Source: JBNPEO01 sp050490315
Lineage (GTDB): Bacteria; Actinomycetota; Actinomycetes; Actinomycetales; Micrococcaceae
Direction: 5' to 3'
Assembly: GCF_050490315.1 (NCBI RefSeq)
Contig: NZ_JBNPEO010000002.1
Location: forward strand, 372,001-436,000
Length of the DNA stretch: 64,000 nucleotides
This document shows positions 7,694-16,695 of the stretch, one piece after another. Under the pieces are notes generated by a model. That model was not told the DNA's origin. It made no database searches and worked only from the letters and a program-made list of their open reading frames with translations. Made by a program: the position numbers and the translations under genes. Numbering within the stretch: the first letter of the stretch is position 1; every line of letters starts with the position of its first letter.

Positions 7694-7730
7694 GGCTCCC
7701 GAACAGTTCAACTGTTCGGGAGCCTTTCTT
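7694..7730 (+). terminator. Terminator of tRNA-Lys
   Basis: A perfect 14-bp stem (7694-7707 with 7711-7724, arm GGCTCCCGAACAGT) with a 3-nt loop is followed by TTTCTTGTTTT. It begins 9 bp after the tRNA. Confidence 0.92.
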
Positions 7731-7762
7731 GTTTTCACGATCGAGTTCTCACGATCAACTCC

Positions 7763-7824
7763 GCCGAATGGGCAGATAATGTCGTTTTGACGCGGAACTA
7801 AGGGACATTATCTACCCACTCGGC
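7763..7824. repeat. Long inverted repeat, 21-bp arms
   Basis: Arm 7763-7783 and arm 7804-7824 are complementary over 21 positions; the only two differences are wobble-compatible. The core is AGATAATGTC / GACATTATCT, with a 20-bp centre. It lies in the 112 bp between the tRNA-Lys terminator and the bcp gene. No T-run follows, so it is not a simple terminator; it may be a dispersed palindromic (REP/MITE-like) element or a cis-regulatory structure for bcp. Confidence 0.7.
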
Positions 7825-7842
7825 AAACATATGGAGGACCAC

Positions 7843-8319
7843 ATGAGCGAACGGCTCACCCCCGGCCAGCAAGCCCCGGACTTCAGCCTGCAGGACTCAC
7901 ATGGCAACACCATCAGCCTCAGCGACTTCCGCGGCAAAAGCACCATCCTGTACTTCTACCCTGCAGCCTCCACCCCAGCCTGCACACAACAAGCATGTGA
8001 TTTTCAAGACAGCCTCAACACCTTTAGCCACGCCGGCTACAACGTTGTGGGGATTTCCCCCGATGAGGTCAGCGCGCTCATTTCCTTCGCAGCAACGGAA
8101 ACTCTGAAGTTCCCCTTGCTGGCTGACCCGGATCACGCAGCAGCTCTGGCCTACGGAACGTGGGGTGAAAAGAAAAACTACGGGCGAAGCTACGAAGGGC
8201 TCATTCGCAGCACCTTTGTTCTCGACGAAAACGGCGTTATCACCCAGGCGCAGTACAACGTACGGGCCAAAGGACACGTAGCCAAGCTGCAACGGGACCT
8301 AAAAATCGCCGAGGTATAG
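7843..8319 (+). CDS. bcp: Bcp-type thiol peroxidase (peroxiredoxin)
   Basis: 158-residue AhpC/TSA-family peroxiredoxin that reduces hydroperoxides. The active site reads TPACTQQAC: the peroxidatic cysteine is C47 and the resolving cysteine C52, the C-x4-C spacing of the Bcp/PrxQ class. The fold landmarks FYPAASTPACT, GISPDE and a TFVLDENG-type stretch near the C-terminus are all present. The start chosen is the ATG at 7843, 5 bp after GGAGG; the frame opens four codons earlier but that ATG lacks a ribosome-binding site. The gene stands alone between two tRNA genes, preceded by the long inverted repeat. Confidence 0.93.
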   Translation: MSERLTPGQQAPDFSLQDSHGNTISLSDFRGKSTILYFYPAASTPACTQQACDFQDSLNTFSHAGYNVVGISPDEVSALISFAATETLKFPLLADPDHAAALAYGTWGEKKNYGRSYEGLIRSTFVLDENGVITQAQYNVRAKGHVAKLQRDLKIAEV

Positions 8320-8394
8320 CCCGCCCCAAGGAGGCAAATCTGGCAACTCAAGCACCGCCGTCGAGCCGGTGACAAAGAATCGCTTCAAAGCAGA

Positions 8395-8400
8395 TACACT
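8395..8400 (+). promoter_or_regulatory. -10 element of the tRNA-Leu promoter
   Basis: TACACT (8395-8400) fits the TANNNT -10 consensus and lies 32 bp before the tRNA 5' end; a GACAAA at 8371-8376 could be the -35 (18-bp spacing). Confidence 0.4.
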
Positions 8401-8432
8401 TGATGCTGGAAACCGCAAGGTAACCAGCACCA

Positions 8433-8517
8433 GCGCGAGTGGTGAAATTGGCAGACACGCAGGATTTAGGTTCCTGTGCTTTCGGGCGTGTGGGTTCAAG
8501 TCCCACCTCGCGCACCA
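8433..8517 (+). tRNA. tRNA-Leu (anticodon TAG)
   Basis: 85-nt class II tRNA including an encoded CCA. Acceptor GCGCGAG pairs with CTCGCGC; anticodon stem CAGGA/TCCTG encloses loop TTTAGGT (anticodon TAG, reads CUN leucine codons); a long variable arm follows; T-arm GTGGG-TTCAAGT-CCCAC. Confidence 0.97.
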
Positions 8518-8587
8518 AGAGGCCTCGGCCCAGGACGACTATCCCGTATGAGCGGGGTATGCAAATTCTTGACGGGGTGATGAGCAA

Positions 8588-10255
8588 TTGTCTAAAGCCA
8601 GACACCAGCGACTTCTTGCGCGCTTAGGTGTCTGCCTGATGGCAACGACTCTCGCCGCTTGCACGGCGACCCCTACACCGGTACCCACTGAGTCTGGCAG
8701 CCAGGCCACATCTGCTAATCCCACAGCAACTTTCAACTTCGGTACAGCAGCTCAACCACTTGGACTGGATCCCGCGCTCACCTCCGACGCGGAAACATAC
8801 CGTGTGACACGCCAAATCCTTGAAGGACTCCTGGGTGTGGACCAGAACACCGGGAAACCCAGCGCGCTCCTGGCCACCGAATGGTCTGAAGCGGACAACG
8901 GATTGAGCTATTCCTTTACTCTGCGTCAAAACGTCAAGTTCCAGGACGGGACGGATTTCAACGCAGCAGCGGTGTGCAGCAACTTTGAACGCTGGTACCA
9001 CTTCCCGCAATCGCTACGTAAAAGCCATACGGGAATCAGCTTCGGCACCGTATTCAAGGCTTTCTCCGATAAACCCGCAGCATCCACATACAAGGGCTGC
9101 ACGGTAAAAGACAGCAATCACCTGTCCATCACCTTGAACCAGCGGTTTACTGGATTTTTGCAAGCACTGACCACGCCGGCATTTGCCATCTCCTCCCCCA
9201 CCGCCTTGGCCGCTGGAAAAGCTGACCAGCCGGTCAAAGCCACAGACGGTACCAGCTACTCCGTCTACGCGCGCCAGCCAGTGGGAACCGGGCCATATAC
9301 CCTCAAAAAGTGGACTTCCACCGAGGTGAACCTTTCGATCAACGAGGACTATTGGGGCGACAAGGGCCAAATCGGCACTTTGAACTTCATCACCTACGAT
9401 CGCTCTGAAGCCCGCCTGGCTGCCCTAGAAAGTGGCACAATCGACGGCTACGATCTGGTCACCGTTGACAACTTTCAGCAGCTGGTTAAAGAGGGCAAAC
9501 AAATCGTTCAGCGCGACCCGTTCTCCGTGATGTACCTCGGAATCAACGAGGCGGTGGAACCCCTAGGCAACTACAAGGTCCGCGAAGCCATTGAGTATGC
9601 CATTGATAAAGACACGCTCATCCGCAAATTCTTCATCGATGGGACGGCCAAAGCTTCCCAATTTGTCCCTGCCAAACTTTCCGGTTTTAACTCAAGCGCC
9701 ACGAGCCTTGGGTACGATCCAGAAAAGGCCAAAACGGCACTCAAAGTCAGTGGCTACAAGAACCAAGAGATCAAGTTCTACTACCCGCTGAACGTTACGC
9801 GCGCCTATCTTCCAACGCCGGAAAAAATTTACGCCGAGATCGCTCGCCAGCTGACCGCCGTCGGATTTAACATCAAGCCTGTCCCCGTGGAATGGAGTGA
9901 CGGCTACGTCCAAAAGGTAACGTCCCCGGGAGACCACGGGCTGCACTTGCTGGGCTGGAACGGCGCATACTCAGACCCGGACAATTTTGTGGCACCACTG
10001 TTCGGCGAAACCAACGGCGAATTTGGCTACCCAGGGCCTCAAGTGTTTAGCAAAATTGCCCGCGCCCGCGGCATCAGCGACGGTACCGAACGTCAAGATG
10101 CGTACACCTCAATCAACCAGCAGTTGGCCGATGACATCCCCGCGGTGCCCATCGCCTACCCAATTTCAGCCCTAGCGATGTCCAACCGAGTCCTTAGCTA
10201 CCCGGCGTCGCCAGTGCTGTACGAAGTCTTCACCCAAGTAAAACTCACACAATAA
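8588..10255 (+). CDS. ABC transporter substrate-binding lipoprotein (family 5, peptide/nickel type)
   Basis: 555-residue extracytoplasmic binding protein of the SBP_bac_5 (DppA/OppA-like) family. The N-terminus has basic residues, a hydrophobic stretch and a lipobox LAAC with C25 as the lipidated cysteine. Family hallmarks include LDPALTSDAETYRVTRQILEG, VKFQDGTDFNA and, near the C-terminus, QQLADDIPAVPIAYP. The start is a TTG at 8588; an ATG 51 bp further in would delete the basic n-region of the signal peptide. No permease or ATPase gene is adjacent, so it is an orphan that must share a transporter encoded elsewhere. Ligand cannot be inferred. Confidence 0.9.
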   Translation: MSKARHQRLLARLGVCLMATTLAACTATPTPVPTESGSQATSANPTATFNFGTAAQPLGLDPALTSDAETYRVTRQILEGLLGVDQNTGKPSALLATEWSEADNGLSYSFTLRQNVKFQDGTDFNAAAVCSNFERWYHFPQSLRKSHTGISFGTVFKAFSDKPAASTYKGCTVKDSNHLSITLNQRFTGFLQALTTPAFAISSPTALAAGKADQPVKATDGTSYSVYARQPVGTGPYTLKKWTSTEVNLSINEDYWGDKGQIGTLNFITYDRSEARLAALESGTIDGYDLVTVDNFQQLVKEGKQIVQRDPFSVMYLGINEAVEPLGNYKVREAIEYAIDKDTLIRKFFIDGTAKASQFVPAKLSGFNSSATSLGYDPEKAKTALKVSGYKNQEIKFYYPLNVTRAYLPTPEKIYAEIARQLTAVGFNIKPVPVEWSDGYVQKVTSPGDHGLHLLGWNGAYSDPDNFVAPLFGETNGEFGYPGPQVFSKIARARGISDGTERQDAYTSINQQLADDIPAVPIAYPISALAMSNRVLSYPASPVLYEVFTQVKLTQ

Positions 10256-10292
10256 GCCCTGCCGGCAATTTTAGTAAAGAGGTGGCAGGCGA

Positions 10293-10298
10293 TATTCT
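10293..10298 (+). promoter_or_regulatory. -10 element upstream of mqo
   Basis: TATTCT (TANNNT consensus) lies 35 bp upstream of the preferred GTG start of mqo; the -35 region is weak. Confidence 0.35.
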
Positions 10299-10333
10299 GC
10301 TAAAGCCTTATGCCGCAGCAATCGGAGAACACC

Positions 10334-11830
10334 GTGACCTTCATTTCCAAGACCGCCAGCGCCGACGTCGTCCTCATTGGAGGCGGCATTATGAGCGCTA
10401 CTCTTGGCGCGTTCCTCAAACAGCTCGAGCCCTCATGGACTATTGCCATGTACGAACGGCTCGACGAAGCAGGGCTTGAAAGCTCCGGACCCTGGAATAA
10501 CGCAGGCACCGGGCACTCGGCACTGTGTGAGCTTAACTACAGTCCGCAAGCCAAAGACGGCTCCGTGGATCCTGCTAAAGCTCTCAAGATCAACGAGCAG
10601 TTCCAGCTGTCACGTCAGTTCTGGTCTCATTTGGTCAGCAACGGCATGATCGGGGATCCAAAGCGATTCATCCACACGGTGCCTCACATGAGCTTTGTGA
10701 TCGGTGAGGATCACAGCAACTTCCTCAAGACCCGCTACGAGGCGCTCTCCCCCAACACTTTGTTCCGCAGCATGGAATACAGCGAGGACCCCGCGCAGAT
10801 CCGTAAGTGGGCTCCGCTGGTCATCAACGGCCGCGATTCCAAGCAGCGCATCGCCGCGACCCGCTCCGCCGAGGGCACCGACGTAGACTTCGGCGCCCTG
10901 ACCCGCGAGCTGACCACCTACCTCCAGCGTGAAGGCGTTGAGGTCAACTATGGCCACGACGTCACCGGCATTGAGCGCACGGCCGACGGCGGTTGGCAGC
11001 TTGGCCTCAAGCACATGCACTCTGGTGAACGCGGCTCAGTCAAGGCTAAGTTTGTGTTTGTTGGTGCCGGTGGTGGCGCTTTGCACCTCCTGCAAGCCTC
11101 CGGCATCCCAGAGAGCAAGGGTTTTGGCGGCTTCCCGGTCTCCGGCCAGTTCTTCCGCAGCACCGACGACAGCTTGGCAGAAAAGCACAACGCTAAGGTC
11201 TACGGCCAGGCATCCGTTGGCGCACCGCCTATGTCTGTGCCCCACCTGGACACTCGGTACGTCAACGGGAAGCGGTCACTCTTGTTCGGCCCCTACGCCG
11301 GCTTCTCCACCAACTTCCTCAAGAACGGTTCACTCTGGGACCTGCCCCTGTCCATCCGTCCGAGCAACCTGATTCCTATGCTCGCCGTGGCCAAGGACAA
11401 CATGGACTTGACCGCCTACCTGATCAAGGAAGTCGCCAAGAACCGTGGTTCCAAGGTTGAGGCGCTCCGCGAATACTTTCCGGAAGCCGAAGCAGACAAT
11501 TGGGAGCTCATCACCGCAGGTCAGCGTGTGCAGATCATCAAAAAGGATCCCTCCAAGGGCGGCGTCTTGCAGTTCGGTACAGAGGTCATCACCGGTCGCG
11601 ACGGTTCAATCGGCGCACTCTTGGGTGCCTCGCCGGGAGCATCCACTGCCGTGCCGATCATGATCGAATTGATGCAGCGTTGCTTCCCCAAGCAGTTCAA
11701 GGGTTGGGGCGCCAAGCTTCAAGAGATGATGCCCGGTTACGGGGTAACGCTCAACAACAATCCTGAGCTTGCCGAGGAACTGTCCAAGAGCACTGCTCAG
11801 ACACTGAAACTGGACGATCCCAGCAAATAG
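10334..11830 (+). CDS. mqo: Malate:quinone oxidoreductase
   Basis: 498-residue peripheral membrane FAD enzyme that oxidises malate to oxaloacetate and passes electrons to the quinone pool, replacing or supplementing soluble malate dehydrogenase in the TCA cycle. The FAD motif DVVLIGGGIMSATLG is at the N-terminus; SSGPWNNAGTGHSALCELNYSP, GAGGGALHLLQ and the C-terminal LGASPGASTAVPIM are characteristic Mqo blocks. GTG at 10334 follows GGAGA at good distance and is preferred; an in-frame ATG at 10310 without a ribosome-binding site would add eight residues. A strong hairpin follows the stop codon. Confidence 0.95.
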   Translation: MTFISKTASADVVLIGGGIMSATLGAFLKQLEPSWTIAMYERLDEAGLESSGPWNNAGTGHSALCELNYSPQAKDGSVDPAKALKINEQFQLSRQFWSHLVSNGMIGDPKRFIHTVPHMSFVIGEDHSNFLKTRYEALSPNTLFRSMEYSEDPAQIRKWAPLVINGRDSKQRIAATRSAEGTDVDFGALTRELTTYLQREGVEVNYGHDVTGIERTADGGWQLGLKHMHSGERGSVKAKFVFVGAGGGALHLLQASGIPESKGFGGFPVSGQFFRSTDDSLAEKHNAKVYGQASVGAPPMSVPHLDTRYVNGKRSLLFGPYAGFSTNFLKNGSLWDLPLSIRPSNLIPMLAVAKDNMDLTAYLIKEVAKNRGSKVEALREYFPEAEADNWELITAGQRVQIIKKDPSKGGVLQFGTEVITGRDGSIGALLGASPGASTAVPIMIELMQRCFPKQFKGWGAKLQEMMPGYGVTLNNNPELAEELSKSTAQTLKLDDPSK

Positions 11831-11837
11831 CTTGAAA

Positions 11838-11868
11838 CGAACCCCCGCCGGACACCGGCGGGGGTTCG
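11838..11868 (+). terminator. Terminator of mqo
   Basis: Perfect 14-bp stem (11838-11851 with 11855-11868, arm CGAACCCCCGCCGG) with a 3-nt loop, 7 bp after the stop codon. The following sequence lacks a T-run, as is frequent in actinobacteria. Confidence 0.8.
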
Positions 11869-11906
11869 TAGTAGGACACCGATTTTGAACTGACGGAGAG
11901 ACCACC

Positions 11907-14900
11907 ATGTTCCGCTTGGCACAACTATCTCTGGCCAATCGGGCCCTAATTGCGTTGATCACCATCTTCGCTGCCGTCTTTGGTGTGATCACCATGGGAT
12001 CGCTCAAACAGGAACTTATCCCCTCCATTGAGTTCCCCCAGATCACTGTTCTCAGTGCGATGCCTGGTGCGTCCCCGGAAGTAGTGGACAAACAAGTCAG
12101 CCAGCCGCTGGAAACCACTTTGAACGCTGTAGAGGGCTTGGAATCCACTACCTCCACCTCACGTAGCGGTGTCTCCACCATCAACATGCAATTCGCTTAC
12201 GGAACCAACCTAGACCGGGCGCGCAACCAGATTGACCGGGCCATCTCCACGGCCAAGCGCAATCTGCCCGATTCTGTGGAACCAACTGCAGTGGCGGGAA
12301 GCATCAGCGACTTCCCCATTGTTTTTTTGGCGGTCTCCTCCAATAAACCGTTGAACGACCTCAACGCCGATTTGCTTCGGCTCACCGTTCCGCGTTTGCA
12401 GAAGATCGACGGCGTCCGTGGCGCCGATGTTTCCGGCGGCGCGAGCCAGCACATTTCAATCTTGCCCAACGCCGAGGTGATGGCAGCACGCGGCGTGACC
12501 TCGACTGACATTTCAGATGCTCTCAAAAACAATGGCTCTTTGGTACCGGCTGGGACTGTTAAAGAACAAGGCAAAAACCTCTCGCTTCAAATTGGCAGCC
12601 CCGTGGAATCCCTTGACGCGATCAAGGCACTCCCCCTCATCGGTGCCAAGCAGCCCACCACGATTGGTGAGGTAGCCGCCGTCGGAATTGCTGACGATGC
12701 CAAAACCTCAGTGACACGAACTAACGGCGTAGAAACCTTGGCCCTTTCAGTGACAAAAAAGCCTGAGGGAGACACCGTAGGGATCTCACATCAGATCCGT
12801 GATCTGCTGCCGCAGCTTGAAGCGGAACTCGGCAACGGTGCCAAGATTACGAGTGTGTTTGATCAGGCTCCGTTTATTGAGAAATCCATTAAGGACCTGA
12901 CCACCGAGGGGCTCTTGGGCCTTAGTTTTGCAGTGATTGTGATCTTGGTGTTTTTGCTCTCCGTACGTTCAACCCTTGTCACAGCGATTTCGATCCCGCT
13001 CTCTTTGCTCATCACCTTTATAGGCTTGTACGCCACCAAATATTCGCTTAACATCCTGACGCTTGGTGCACTCACCATTGCAATCGGTCGTGTGGTTGAT
13101 GACTCGATTGTGGTGATCGAAAACATCAAGCGGCACTTGAGCTACGGCGAAGAAAAACGGACAGCAATTCTCAATGCCATCCGCGAAGTGGCCGGAGCCA
13201 TCACCGCATCCACCCTGACCACCGTGGCAGTCTTTTTGCCGATCGCGTTTGTGGGAAACATAGCTGGGGAACTATTCCGGCCATTCGCCCTGACCGTGAC
13301 CATCGCGCTGATCGCTTCCCTCGCCGTGGCGCTGACCATTGTTCCGGTACTGGCGTACTGGTTCCTCAAGAGCGGGAACAGTGCGGGCCTTCCCGCGGCC
13401 CAAGTTGAAGCCGATGCACATGCTAAGGAGCAAAAGGGTTGGCTGCAGCGCGGCTACTTGCCTGTACTTTCCGGCACTCAAAAGCACCCTGTGATTACCT
13501 TGGTTGCGTCCGGGCTAATTCTGCTGGCCACCCTGGCGATGGTCCCCTTGGTGCCTACCAACTTGCTCGGTAACTCAGGGCAAAACAGTATGACCGTCAA
13601 GCAATCCCTGCCAGCTGGTACAAGCCTTGAAGCTGCGGATGCTCAGGCCAGCAAGGTTGAAAAAGTTCTCCGCGGCATCGACGGGATCAAAGACGTTCAA
13701 ACCACCGTGGGCAATGCGTCCAACGGATTCGCCGCTTTGGCTTCAACGGGTGCTGCCGATGCCAACTTCACCGTAATCACTGACGAAAAGAAGGATCAGA
13801 CGGCTCTGCAGGATTCGGTCCGCAACACCCTGAACAACTCCGGTGCCACCGGCAAGGTCAGCGTGGGCTCCCAGCAAGGCGGTTTTGGAACCAGTTCCAC
13901 CGTGGATGTCACAGTGAAAGCGGCAACCTCTGCGGACCTCAAAACGGCCAGCGACACCCTAGTGAAGGCCCTCACCGGCACTCCTGGCTCCAGTGAAGTT
14001 GTCACCAACCTTGCCGCGAGCCAGCCGGTTGTCCAAGTCAAAATCGACCGCGCTAAGGCAGCCGCCGCAGGTATTTCTGAGCAGCAAGTAGCTGGTGTTC
14101 TGGCCTCCGCGGTGAACCCACAGCTGGGCACCAAGATCCGCATTGATGCAAACGACTACCCGGTTCAGATTGGCACTGGAACCCAATTCACCTCGCTACA
14201 GCAGCTCAAGGACACTCCGCTACCCGGCCCGAGTGGACCGGTATTGCTTGGCTCCGTGGCCACTGTTGCCCAGGTTGATGTCCCGGTAACGATTACCAGC
14301 AGCAATGGCCAACGCACTGCCAAGATCTCTCTGACTCCCGAGGGATCCAACTTGGGAGGTTTGGGCACCGAGGTTCAAAAACGACTAGATTCCCTGTCCT
14401 TGCCGGCCGGTGTTACGGCGACACTGGGCGGGGCTGCAACGCAGCAGGCAGAGTCATTCCGTCAGCTGGGGCTGGCTCTTCTGGCCGCAATCGCCATTGT
14501 CTACGTGATCATGGTGGCGACGTTTAAGTCGCTCATCCAGCCATTGATTCTGCTGGTGTCAGTCCCCTTCGCAGCTACTGGCGCCATCCTTTTGCTCCTA
14601 CTCACCCGCGTTCCCTTGGGCTTGCCGTCCTTGATCGGAATGTTGATGTTGGTAGGCATTGTGGTCACTAACGCCATTGTGCTGATCGACTTGATCAACC
14701 AATATCGCAAACCGGCTCCTGGACGGGAGGCTATGAACGTGGCCGAAGCAATTGTTCATGGAGCCCGGCAACGTCTTCGCCCAATCCTGATGACCGCGGC
14801 CGCAACGGTGTTCGCACTCACTCCGATGGCGCTTGGGCTGACCGGCGGCGGCGGCTTCATCTCACAACCGTTGGCCGTTGTGGTGATTGGTGGTTTGGTT

Positions 14901-14990
14901 TCCTCTACCGTGCTCACTTTGGTTCTAGTCCCGGTACTTTACCGCTTGGTTGAAGGCCGGCGCGAAGCCCGCGCTGATCGCCACAGCTAG
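11907..14990 (+). CDS. RND-family transporter (AcrB/SwrC-like)
   Basis: 1027-residue inner-membrane transporter of the hydrophobe/amphiphile efflux branch of RND. TM1 is near residues 11-31 and ELIPSIEFPQITV follows, as in AcrB-like proteins. The proton-relay segment GRVVDDSIVVIENIKRHL is intact with the paired aspartates near residues 397-398; the second half repeats the architecture from about residue 530 with its own TM bundle. The ATG at 11907 has GGAGAG 9 bp before it. There is no membrane-fusion or outer-membrane partner nearby, as for SwrC/YerP of Gram-positives, which export surfactin-like lipids. The substrate here is unknown. It converges on the MFS gene 39 bp downstream. Confidence 0.93.
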   Translation: MFRLAQLSLANRALIALITIFAAVFGVITMGSLKQELIPSIEFPQITVLSAMPGASPEVVDKQVSQPLETTLNAVEGLESTTSTSRSGVSTINMQFAYGTNLDRARNQIDRAISTAKRNLPDSVEPTAVAGSISDFPIVFLAVSSNKPLNDLNADLLRLTVPRLQKIDGVRGADVSGGASQHISILPNAEVMAARGVTSTDISDALKNNGSLVPAGTVKEQGKNLSLQIGSPVESLDAIKALPLIGAKQPTTIGEVAAVGIADDAKTSVTRTNGVETLALSVTKKPEGDTVGISHQIRDLLPQLEAELGNGAKITSVFDQAPFIEKSIKDLTTEGLLGLSFAVIVILVFLLSVRSTLVTAISIPLSLLITFIGLYATKYSLNILTLGALTIAIGRVVDDSIVVIENIKRHLSYGEEKRTAILNAIREVAGAITASTLTTVAVFLPIAFVGNIAGELFRPFALTVTIALIASLAVALTIVPVLAYWFLKSGNSAGLPAAQVEADAHAKEQKGWLQRGYLPVLSGTQKHPVITLVASGLILLATLAMVPLVPTNLLGNSGQNSMTVKQSLPAGTSLEAADAQASKVEKVLRGIDGIKDVQTTVGNASNGFAALASTGAADANFTVITDEKKDQTALQDSVRNTLNNSGATGKVSVGSQQGGFGTSSTVDVTVKAATSADLKTASDTLVKALTGTPGSSEVVTNLAASQPVVQVKIDRAKAAAAGISEQQVAGVLASAVNPQLGTKIRIDANDYPVQIGTGTQFTSLQQLKDTPLPGPSGPVLLGSVATVAQVDVPVTITSSNGQRTAKISLTPEGSNLGGLGTEVQKRLDSLSLPAGVTATLGGAATQQAESFRQLGLALLAAIAIVYVIMVATFKSLIQPLILLVSVPFAATGAILLLLLTRVPLGLPSLIGMLMLVGIVVTNAIVLIDLINQYRKPAPGREAMNVAEAIVHGARQRLRPILMTAAATVFALTPMALGLTGGGGFISQPLAVVVIGGLVSSTVLTLVLVPVLYRLVEGRREARADRHS

Positions 14991-15029
14991 CTCATCTTTG
15001 CGGCGGTTCTCAGGGGGCAGCGCTTGGAG

Positions 15030-16511
15030 TTAAACCACGACGGCGGAAGGAACCTCTTGTGGGTCGGCGAAAGCGTTGCGCGGCACCAGCACCAGTGACA
15101 CAGCTGCGACTAGCGCCGTCACTCCGCACACCGCCCACACCGTCAGGTACCCGGCTAGCGGAGCAGCCGTGGCGCTTTGAACGGCTCCCGCAGCAGCCTC
15201 GGAACCTGCCGTAAACAGGGCAATGCCAAACACTGCTGAAGCCACAGCTCCACCAATAGTTTTTGTCGTGTTGGTCAGCCCCGTTGCCATACCCGTGCGA
15301 TGCGCCGGCGCTGCCGCTGCAGCTGCAGAGGGCAATGCTGCCACCAAGGCGCCGGAGCCAAGCCCGGCAACCGCCATGTTGACCATCGCTTGAACCAGTG
15401 AGGCGTGGAAAGGCAAAAACAGTAGGTACCCCACCCCCACCAAAACGGCAGCACACACCAAAGTCCAGCGAGGTGTAACTACCTTGGTAACCACTGGAAA
15501 CAACAAGGCGCCGATCAGCAATGAGAGCACGTACACACCGATGATGATGGAGACCTGCCCCGCCGCCAAGCCCATCCCGTAGCCAAAAATCTTTGGATCC
15601 GTGCGCGCAAAGGTGGACAAAGGCGCTTGAGCGCCAAGGACCGAAACACCAAACAAACCAGCCGTGAGAAACACCGGCCACATGTTCTTCTGCGCCACCA
15701 TACGGATATCAACCAAAGGATCCTCAGTGCGCAGCTCATGCCGGGCGAAGGGCACCAGCAAAAGAACTCCGCTCACAATAAGGGCCCACGGCCACCATGC
15801 AGCTGTCCCGTTGAGACGAACAAAAGTCAGCCCGGACGTAAGTACCAAGAGTGCTCCGGTGAGCAGTCCGAAGCCCACGGTGTCCAGACGCCGCGGTTCT
15901 TGGGCTTTTCCAGATCCTTCCGTGGCTCGTCCGGCGGGGGCTCGGGAAGCATCGCTCGGCACACCAAAGGCGATAGCCGCGCAGACCAAGGTTGCCGCAA
16001 TCGCCGGGATGGTGAGGGTCAGCCATAAAGAACCGGCGAAGACTTCAGAAAGCGATCCCGACGCCAGCGCACCAGCTATCACACCGAATTCGAGGGCACC
16101 AACCAAAATGCCGGCAGCCTTACGGGTGCGTGCCGCGGAGTCAGGTGCATCCCTGACGCGGCTGTGAATGAGCGCAATTTCCATAGGCAACCAGACCACG
16201 TAAAAGCCTTGCAACGCCCAGGCGATCAGGAAGCTCGTAAAGTCTTGGGCAATCACCACACCCCATGAAGCCAAAGCTGTCAGGACGCTCGAGACCAGAA
16301 GAATGCGCTTGTGTCCCCACACGTCACCCAACTTGGCCAAGAGGGGAACGGCCAAGGCGCTGAGCATCAATTGCCCTGCTTCAAACCAGTTGACGTCGGC
16401 ATCGTGGATGCCCAAATGCCGTGCAATGTCAGTCAGGATCGGCGTGTAGTAGCCCTGCAAAATGCCGCTAGTGAGTTCCACCAGGACCAAGAAAAAGATA
16501 ATGCGCCGCAC
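15030..16511 (-). CDS. MFS transporter, drug-exporter type
   Basis: 493 residues with 12-14 predicted membrane helices and the MFS loop motif LAKLGDVWGHKRILL between TM2 and TM3. The length and the RTDPKIFGYGMGLA insert fit the DHA2-like 14-helix group of proton-driven exporters. The GTG start at 16511 lies 5 bp after GGAGG. It is divergent from the flavin-dependent oxidoreductase/MarR pair, and a MarR-like palindrome lies in the shared 184-bp gap, so it may belong to the same regulon. Substrate unknown. Confidence 0.9.
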   Translation of the reverse strand: MRRIIFFLVLVELTSGILQGYYTPILTDIARHLGIHDADVNWFEAGQLMLSALAVPLLAKLGDVWGHKRILLVSSVLTALASWGVVIAQDFTSFLIAWALQGFYVVWLPMEIALIHSRVRDAPDSAARTRKAAGILVGALEFGVIAGALASGSLSEVFAGSLWLTLTIPAIAATLVCAAIAFGVPSDASRAPAGRATEGSGKAQEPRRLDTVGFGLLTGALLVLTSGLTFVRLNGTAAWWPWALIVSGVLLLVPFARHELRTEDPLVDIRMVAQKNMWPVFLTAGLFGVSVLGAQAPLSTFARTDPKIFGYGMGLAAGQVSIIIGVYVLSLLIGALLFPVVTKVVTPRWTLVCAAVLVGVGYLLFLPFHASLVQAMVNMAVAGLGSGALVAALPSAAAAAAPAHRTGMATGLTNTTKTIGGAVASAVFGIALFTAGSEAAAGAVQSATAAPLAGYLTVWAVCGVTALVAAVSLVLVPRNAFADPQEVPSAVVV

Positions 16512-16636
16512 ACTTGCCTCCGCCTAATCGAACGCTCTCACCGCTGGGACGCTGTTCTTGCCGCGCGCGGTTGATTGAATCCTAAGCCCCACGATGAGCC
16601 GGGAATACTTCTGTGCACGCGTGGCTTATACATGTC

Positions 16637-16658
16637 GATAGATGCAAATGCATGTATC
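16637..16658. promoter_or_regulatory. MarR-type operator palindrome
   Basis: GATAGATGCA-AA-TGCATGTATC is a 10-bp inverted repeat with a single mismatch, size and shape typical of MarR-family operators. It lies 38 bp upstream of the flavin oxidoreductase whose downstream neighbour is a MarR gene, and in the divergent gap with the MFS exporter. Confidence 0.6.
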
Positions 16659-16695
16659 TAGGATAGAGTGAATGCAACACAGAGGAAGGTTCACC

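Noticed and set aside
8540..8559. Small TATCCCG/CGGGGTA hairpin after tRNA-Leu as a terminator
   Set aside because: Only seven pairs with a wobble and no T-run; too weak to call.
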